The position numbers and the translations under genes are program-made. Positions 60,647 to 64,000 of a DNA stretch of 64,000 nt are shown here, piece by piece. Source of the stretch: Alkalihalophilus marmarensis DSM 21297 (GTDB taxonomy: Bacteria > Bacillota > Bacilli > Bacillales > Bacillaceae_D); assembly GCF_000474275.2 (NCBI RefSeq), contig NZ_ATAE01000018.1:28974-92973 (forward strand), read 5' to 3'. Under the pieces are notes generated by a model. It did not search any database. It had not been told where the DNA came from and was given only the letters and a program-made list of their open reading frames with translations. Positions within the stretch are counted from its first letter, which is position 1; every line of letters starts with the position of its first letter.

Positions 60647-61681
60647 TTAATACTTAACACTTGTCTTTTTAGAACATTTATAGACAGTGTCTCCAAATGA
60701 CCTAATGTCATTGAGATAATCGTAGCTTTCAGATGAACCATAGCGATTGAACATTCTTACTGCTACTACGTTTTCCTGTGGAATAACGAGCAGAGCTACA
60801 TTTGTGTAGCCGAGTAATTGATACGAACCTTTCGGAACAGTATCACCTATTTGATTAGATGTATGGTTCGTGTCTTTTATGAACCATAAAAATCCGTTCT
60901 GTTGAATAGGAAGCATTGGGTTAGGAGTCTGAATAGATGTAGCCATTTGAAAGATTTCTCTAGGAATAATCTGTTTTCCTCCCCATTTCCCTTCTGTTAA
61001 ATGAAGATAGCCCCATAAAGCAAGCTCTTGTGCAGATACATACATATTCATTCCAGAACCATCTACTACATCAGTTTCAGTCCAGTAGATATTATCTGCT
61101 TCTCGTATCGTATGTGCAATTTTTGAATGAGGCTGACTCATCTTAATCCATTCTGTTGCTTGAAACCTGACTGGCTTAATGACCTGCTCTTGTACAATTT
61201 CAGCAACGGACTGTTCTGTTGTTTTTTTGATAATCGTTGTCAACAACTTAATGCCAGCATCTCTATATGCCCATGATTCACCAGGTTTATATTCACTTAA
61301 AAGCTTTCCATCTGCTAGTTTAAGACCATGTGTGTGAGTTAATAAGTGCCGAAAAGTTACACCTTTATATGCGGATAAATGAGAGTCATCAACAAATTTT
61401 CGTATTGATTCATCAATGGAAAAGCTGCCAGTGTATACAGCATAAGCAGCAGCAAAACCGATATAAGCCTTTCTTACAGATGCAATGTGGAATTGAGTGT
61501 CTGCTTGAACATCACGAGCATGTGTAGCATTCGACTGTTTACCAAAATAAGACTCTGTTACTATTTTGTCGTTATGAATAATATAGAGAGCACCACCACT
61601 TGCACCCAATTTTTCAGCACTTGCTTTTACATGTGTATATACATCGTGATATAAGCTTGTATTATCTTTTTTTAATAGCAA
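60647..61681 (-). CDS. Serine hydrolase (PF00144) with Y-x-D motif
   Basis: A 344-residue protein, TTG start after GGGGAGGAG. S68-V-R-K71 is the nucleophile motif; the second motif is Y139-R-D141, with Asp where Asn is usual. No signal peptide. An esterase or peptidase-type enzyme of unknown substrate; whether Asp changes activity is open. It is 28 nt from its paralogue upstream at 61710, which has the same change. Confidence 0.82.
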   Translation of the reverse strand: MLLKKDNTSLYHDVYTHVKASAEKLGASGGALYIIHNDKIVTESYFGKQSNATHARDVQADTQFHIASVRKAYIGFAAAYAVYTGSFSIDESIRKFVDDSHLSAYKGVTFRHLLTHTHGLKLADGKLLSEYKPGESWAYRDAGIKLLTTIIKKTTEQSVAEIVQEQVIKPVRFQATEWIKMSQPHSKIAHTIREADNIYWTETDVVDGSGMNMYVSAQELALWGYLHLTEGKWGGKQIIPREIFQMATSIQTPNPMLPIQQNGFLWFIKDTNHTSNQIGDTVPKGSYQLLGYTNVALLVIPQENVVAVRMFNRYGSSESYDYLNDIRSFGDTVYKCSKKTSVKY

Positions 61682-61709
61682 TGATCAATTCTCCTCCCCA
61701 CTGAAAAAA

Positions 61710-62777
61710 TTATTCTTTTTTGCATCTATCTTCAAGCATTGATAGCCTCAATGATTTATAAACCTCTCCAATAATCCCTTCCAGCTGATGAACGCCTAAT
61801 TCTGCATTCGTCATAATAACTGCACCTTTTTCTAAATGTGGAAATGCAAACATCATACACTGGAAGCCTACTCCCCAACCCATAGAGGAAATTTTTAAGC
61901 CTTTCTCTGTGCCTTCTAGAAATACACCTAGACCAGCCCAATTTTTTCCTTTTTGAGGAGTTATCATTTCATTTGCTATACTTTGAGAAATGCCGATATT
62001 ACTTTCCCCTTTTAGAGCATTCATTAACTCAAGAACCAATGTAGCTAAATCAAATGAACTTGCCCATAGTCCAGAGGCTGTTTGGTAAGGATAGACAGGG
62101 TATTTTCCATCTACTAGATCACCATTTTTATGATGGCCACTAGCGAAATTCTTTTTTTCTACCTCTAACATCGTTGGGTGTAGGTGACTATTTCTCATAT
62201 CAAGTGGTTTAAATATGTACTCATTCACCACTTGATCAAATGGTTTTTTCGTCACATCTTCTATTAGGAGTTGAATAATACAATAGCCTGCATCTGAATA
62301 ATGGAATTCACTTTCTGTTTCGTACTGAGGTGCAATAGGCATTTCACAATAAGACGTTTTTCCTTCTAACAATTCAACCACCGAAGGAATATCGGTCATG
62401 GAATGTAGTTCCGAAAAACTGCCTTCAGGATCCTTGATTCCAGATTGGTGACTGAGCAAGTTTCTTAACGTAACGTTTTTATTAATTGTGTATTCATTTT
62501 CAGGCACTATCCACGTTAAAAGTCTTACATTGACATCCTCATCTAAATTAAGAATACCTTCACTAACTAGCTTAACAGCAGTCATCCCTGTTAAAAATTT
62601 AGTAACTGAACATACGCTGAAGATTGAATTCTCATTTACTTGTCTGTTGCTTTCCCTATCCAATAAGCCGTAATTTTCTGTTCCACTGATTTGCCCGTCT
62701 TCAATTAATGCAATACTTAAACCGTTTACTTTGTAATGTTCCATTCGTTGTTTAAGATTAATCTCTATTAATTTCAT
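61710..62777 (-). CDS. Serine hydrolase (PF00144) with Y-x-D motif
   Basis: A 355-residue protein: S57-V-T-K60, and Y160-S-D162 in place of Y-x-N. No signal peptide. Start ATG after GTAGGGGGA. First gene of a two-gene unit with the 60647 paralogue. Confidence 0.84.
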   Translation of the reverse strand: MKLIEINLKQRMEHYKVNGLSIALIEDGQISGTENYGLLDRESNRQVNENSIFSVCSVTKFLTGMTAVKLVSEGILNLDEDVNVRLLTWIVPENEYTINKNVTLRNLLSHQSGIKDPEGSFSELHSMTDIPSVVELLEGKTSYCEMPIAPQYETESEFHYSDAGYCIIQLLIEDVTKKPFDQVVNEYIFKPLDMRNSHLHPTMLEVEKKNFASGHHKNGDLVDGKYPVYPYQTASGLWASSFDLATLVLELMNALKGESNIGISQSIANEMITPQKGKNWAGLGVFLEGTEKGLKISSMGWGVGFQCMMFAFPHLEKGAVIMTNAELGVHQLEGIIGEVYKSLRLSMLEDRCKKE

Positions 62778-62889
62778 GACTCCCCCTACTTAAAATTTCC
62801 TAAAATAATATCCCTCTTTAGTTTAACATCAATTTCCTTTTCGTTAACTTAAAAAACATACCTTGTATAAGCAAAGCAGCCGTTATAAC

Positions 62890-62929
62890 AAAAAAGGAGA
62901 CACCTATTCGTATGTGAATGGTGTCTCCT
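62890..62929 (-). terminator. Terminator of the DUF3231 gene
   Basis: GGAGACACC and GGTGTCTCC arms; on the minus strand the stem is followed by T6. Confidence 0.85.
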
Positions 62930-62994
62930 GTATGGTTGTTATTTGGTGTTTTCTCACCTGCAACCGAAACTGTAAGCTTTTTTAGTATTTATAA

Positions 62995-63537
62995 TTAATC
63001 ACATTTCTTCGTCATGTGTAATGGCGGCGGAATTAACCAGCCTTTTTCTTTGTTTAGCTTTAGTGCTTTAGCACCGAATTGAGCTTTTGCTGTGTGGAAT
63101 TGGCCATACATCATAGCGATATCTTCTCTGATCGATTGGCCCATCGCCTGGCTGCATGCTACAAGGCCGGATGCTGTGTCGGCTGACAATTTCGCTCCGA
63201 TTTCTGGGTCCATAAAACGAGCTCCTGCTGGAATTGACTCCAGATCAGCACATGGACGTTCCGGCGAAGCTTGAGGAAGCCCTACTCCATTTGCTTTAAG
63301 CAGTTCTTCTAATTGCTTATTCTCGTTTTGTAATCCTTCAATACCTTCTTGAACAAGCTTTTGTAAGTCTTGATCACCTGCATGATTTAATAACGATTGA
63401 TAGCCTGCAATCATTCCATTATTTGCAAGTACATTGCTCCACACTGTAAAAACTTCCCCGTAGTGCATAGGCTCATCTTGCGGATTTCCACTTAAAATAC
63501 CCATAACGACACTCCTCGCAAATTTTTGTAAATTCAT
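62995..63537 (-). CDS. DUF3231-family protein, half length
   Basis: About 180 residues from ATG 63537, after GAGGTATATG; the frame upstream lacks a site. It has the all-helical DUF3231 pattern (A-R-S-V-V-M-G-I-L; H-Y-G-E-V-F-x-V-W; P-P-P-L-H). Typical members have two such repeats (about 330 residues); this has one. DUF3231 proteins are common in spore-formers and sometimes called spore-coat-like. Function uncertain. Confidence 0.75.
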   Translation of the reverse strand: MNLQKFARSVVMGILSGNPQDEPMHYGEVFTVWSNVLANNGMIAGYQSLLNHAGDQDLQKLVQEGIEGLQNENKQLEELLKANGVGLPQASPERPCADLESIPAGARFMDPEIGAKLSADTASGLVACSQAMGQSIREDIAMMYGQFHTAKAQFGAKALKLNKEKGWLIPPPLHMTKKCD

Positions 63538-63653
63538 CATATACCTCGTTTCAGGTGAGGATTGACATGTTACAGGGGTTATCTTTTGCCTTAGAACAGT
63601 CATTTATGCAGTAATAACATAAGAATGGGGCAATATATATAGGGGTACTTCAG

Positions 63654-63866
63654 CTAAGAATCCAGCTTTTCTTGATCTTTTTTCCGATACATGGACCAAT
63701 TCATCCATGCCAAAATAATAAAACTTAATGCCATAATGCCAAGCTGAAACGAATCGCGGTTTAAACCAAATAGAAGGTTTATTGATGCCGCAATAGGAAT
63801 GAGTAATAAGCAGATGATAGCAAGTACTTTATAAAATGAACGATTATCTTTTGTGGATTGATTCAC
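63654..63866 (-). CDS. Small two-helix membrane protein
   Basis: 70 residues from GTG 63866, preceded by GAGGTGAAACC; the longer frame would extend into the intron end. Helices at about 13-33 and 39-57, then a charged tail. It is the first gene after the group II intron. Confidence 0.6.
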   Translation of the reverse strand: MNQSTKDNRSFYKVLAIICLLLIPIAASINLLFGLNRDSFQLGIMALSFIILAWMNWSMYRKKDQEKLDS

Positions 63867-63924
63867 GGTTTCACCTCGATTTAAGGAAGATTTTAGCAAT
63901 GGTTTACAGTTAGGATTGTAACAT

Positions 63925-64000
63925 ATCGAGTAGGAGGAGGCTATTAGCCTCCGACCTCTCACACCACCGTACGTACGGTTCCGTATACGGCGGTTCAAAT
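63925..64000 (-). mobile_element. 3' end of a group II intron (domains V and VI), partial
   Basis: On the minus strand the last 76 nt read through GAACCGCCGTATACGG, CCGTACGTACGGTGGTGTGA and GAGGTCGG, the folded domain V type of bacterial class C introns. A GGAGGC-taata-GCCTCC hairpin (domain VI) follows, and the sequence ends CCTACTCGAT at 63925. The reverse transcriptase and 5' part would lie beyond the right edge. Confidence 0.75.

Noticed and set aside
1..64000. tRNA, rRNA or complete insertion sequence
   Set aside because: No tRNA-like cloverleaf or rRNA stretch and no transposase domain was seen in either strand; a covariance search would be needed to exclude small RNAs.

Overview
The window looks like a chromosomal segment of a low-GC, Gram-positive, spore-forming-type Bacillaceae bacterium, probably from the alkaliphilic/halotolerant Bacillus group. 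The taxonomic placement is inference. It rests on strong AGGAGG-type ribosome binding sites, frequent GTG/TTG starts, the families present (YitT, DUF3231, NarL-type two-component systems beside ABC-2 exporters, a MurNAc-recycling operon) and a 3' group II intron end of the compact bacterial type. No rRNA, tRNA, CRISPR array or transposase was seen.

Layout. 0-3.6 kb: DinB-like fragment, serine hydrolase, small membrane proteins, GNAT acetyltransferase. 4-9 kb: a minus-strand operon of ABC exporter, histidine kinase, response regulator and polysaccharide deacetylase. 9-16 kb: a truncated YdcZ-like gene, a permease, an acyl-CoA ligase/thioesterase/thiolase cluster, and an SDR-PadR pair, with several palindromes. 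16-32.8 kb: many small membrane or secreted proteins of unknown role, Lrp and GNAT genes, a vWA lipoprotein, two serine hydrolases, a CNNM/CBS protein and an alpha/beta hydrolase. 33-38.3 kb: a second kinase/regulator/ABC exporter module of the LnrJKLMN (YfiJKLMN) type.

38.5-42.0 kb holds the most interesting locus. Two tandem membrane-anchored paralogues are followed by a 532-residue protein with a lipase domain at the N-terminus and a helical domain at the C-terminus, then a 105-residue helical protein and a terminator. This matches the architecture of the staphylococcal type VII-secreted lipase toxin TslA with its TilA immunity and TlaA helper proteins. 42-47.4 kb: two DUF2382 stress-type proteins, small basic proteins, a YitT-family protein and a second acyl-CoA ligase.

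47.5-55.4 kb is a murR-murQ-murP-mupG-nagZ-namZ operon. Secreted NamZ and NagZ would release MurNAc and GlcNAc from peptidoglycan, MurP imports and phosphorylates, and MupG and MurQ process the products under MurR control. 55.6-60 kb has a decayed acyl-CoA ligase fragment, a 21-nt periodic repeat array, and a phage-like replication cassette (helix-turn-helix protein, DnaD-like protein with iteron-like repeats inside its gene, DnaI/DnaC-like loader, amidase). 60-64 kb has a Nudix hydrolase, two more serine hydrolases, a half-length DUF3231 protein and the 3' end of a group II intron running off the right edge.

Decayed gene pieces (GNAT, YdcZ-like, acyl-CoA ligase) and a degenerate 21-nt periodic repeat family in three intergenic places suggest a flexible genome segment.
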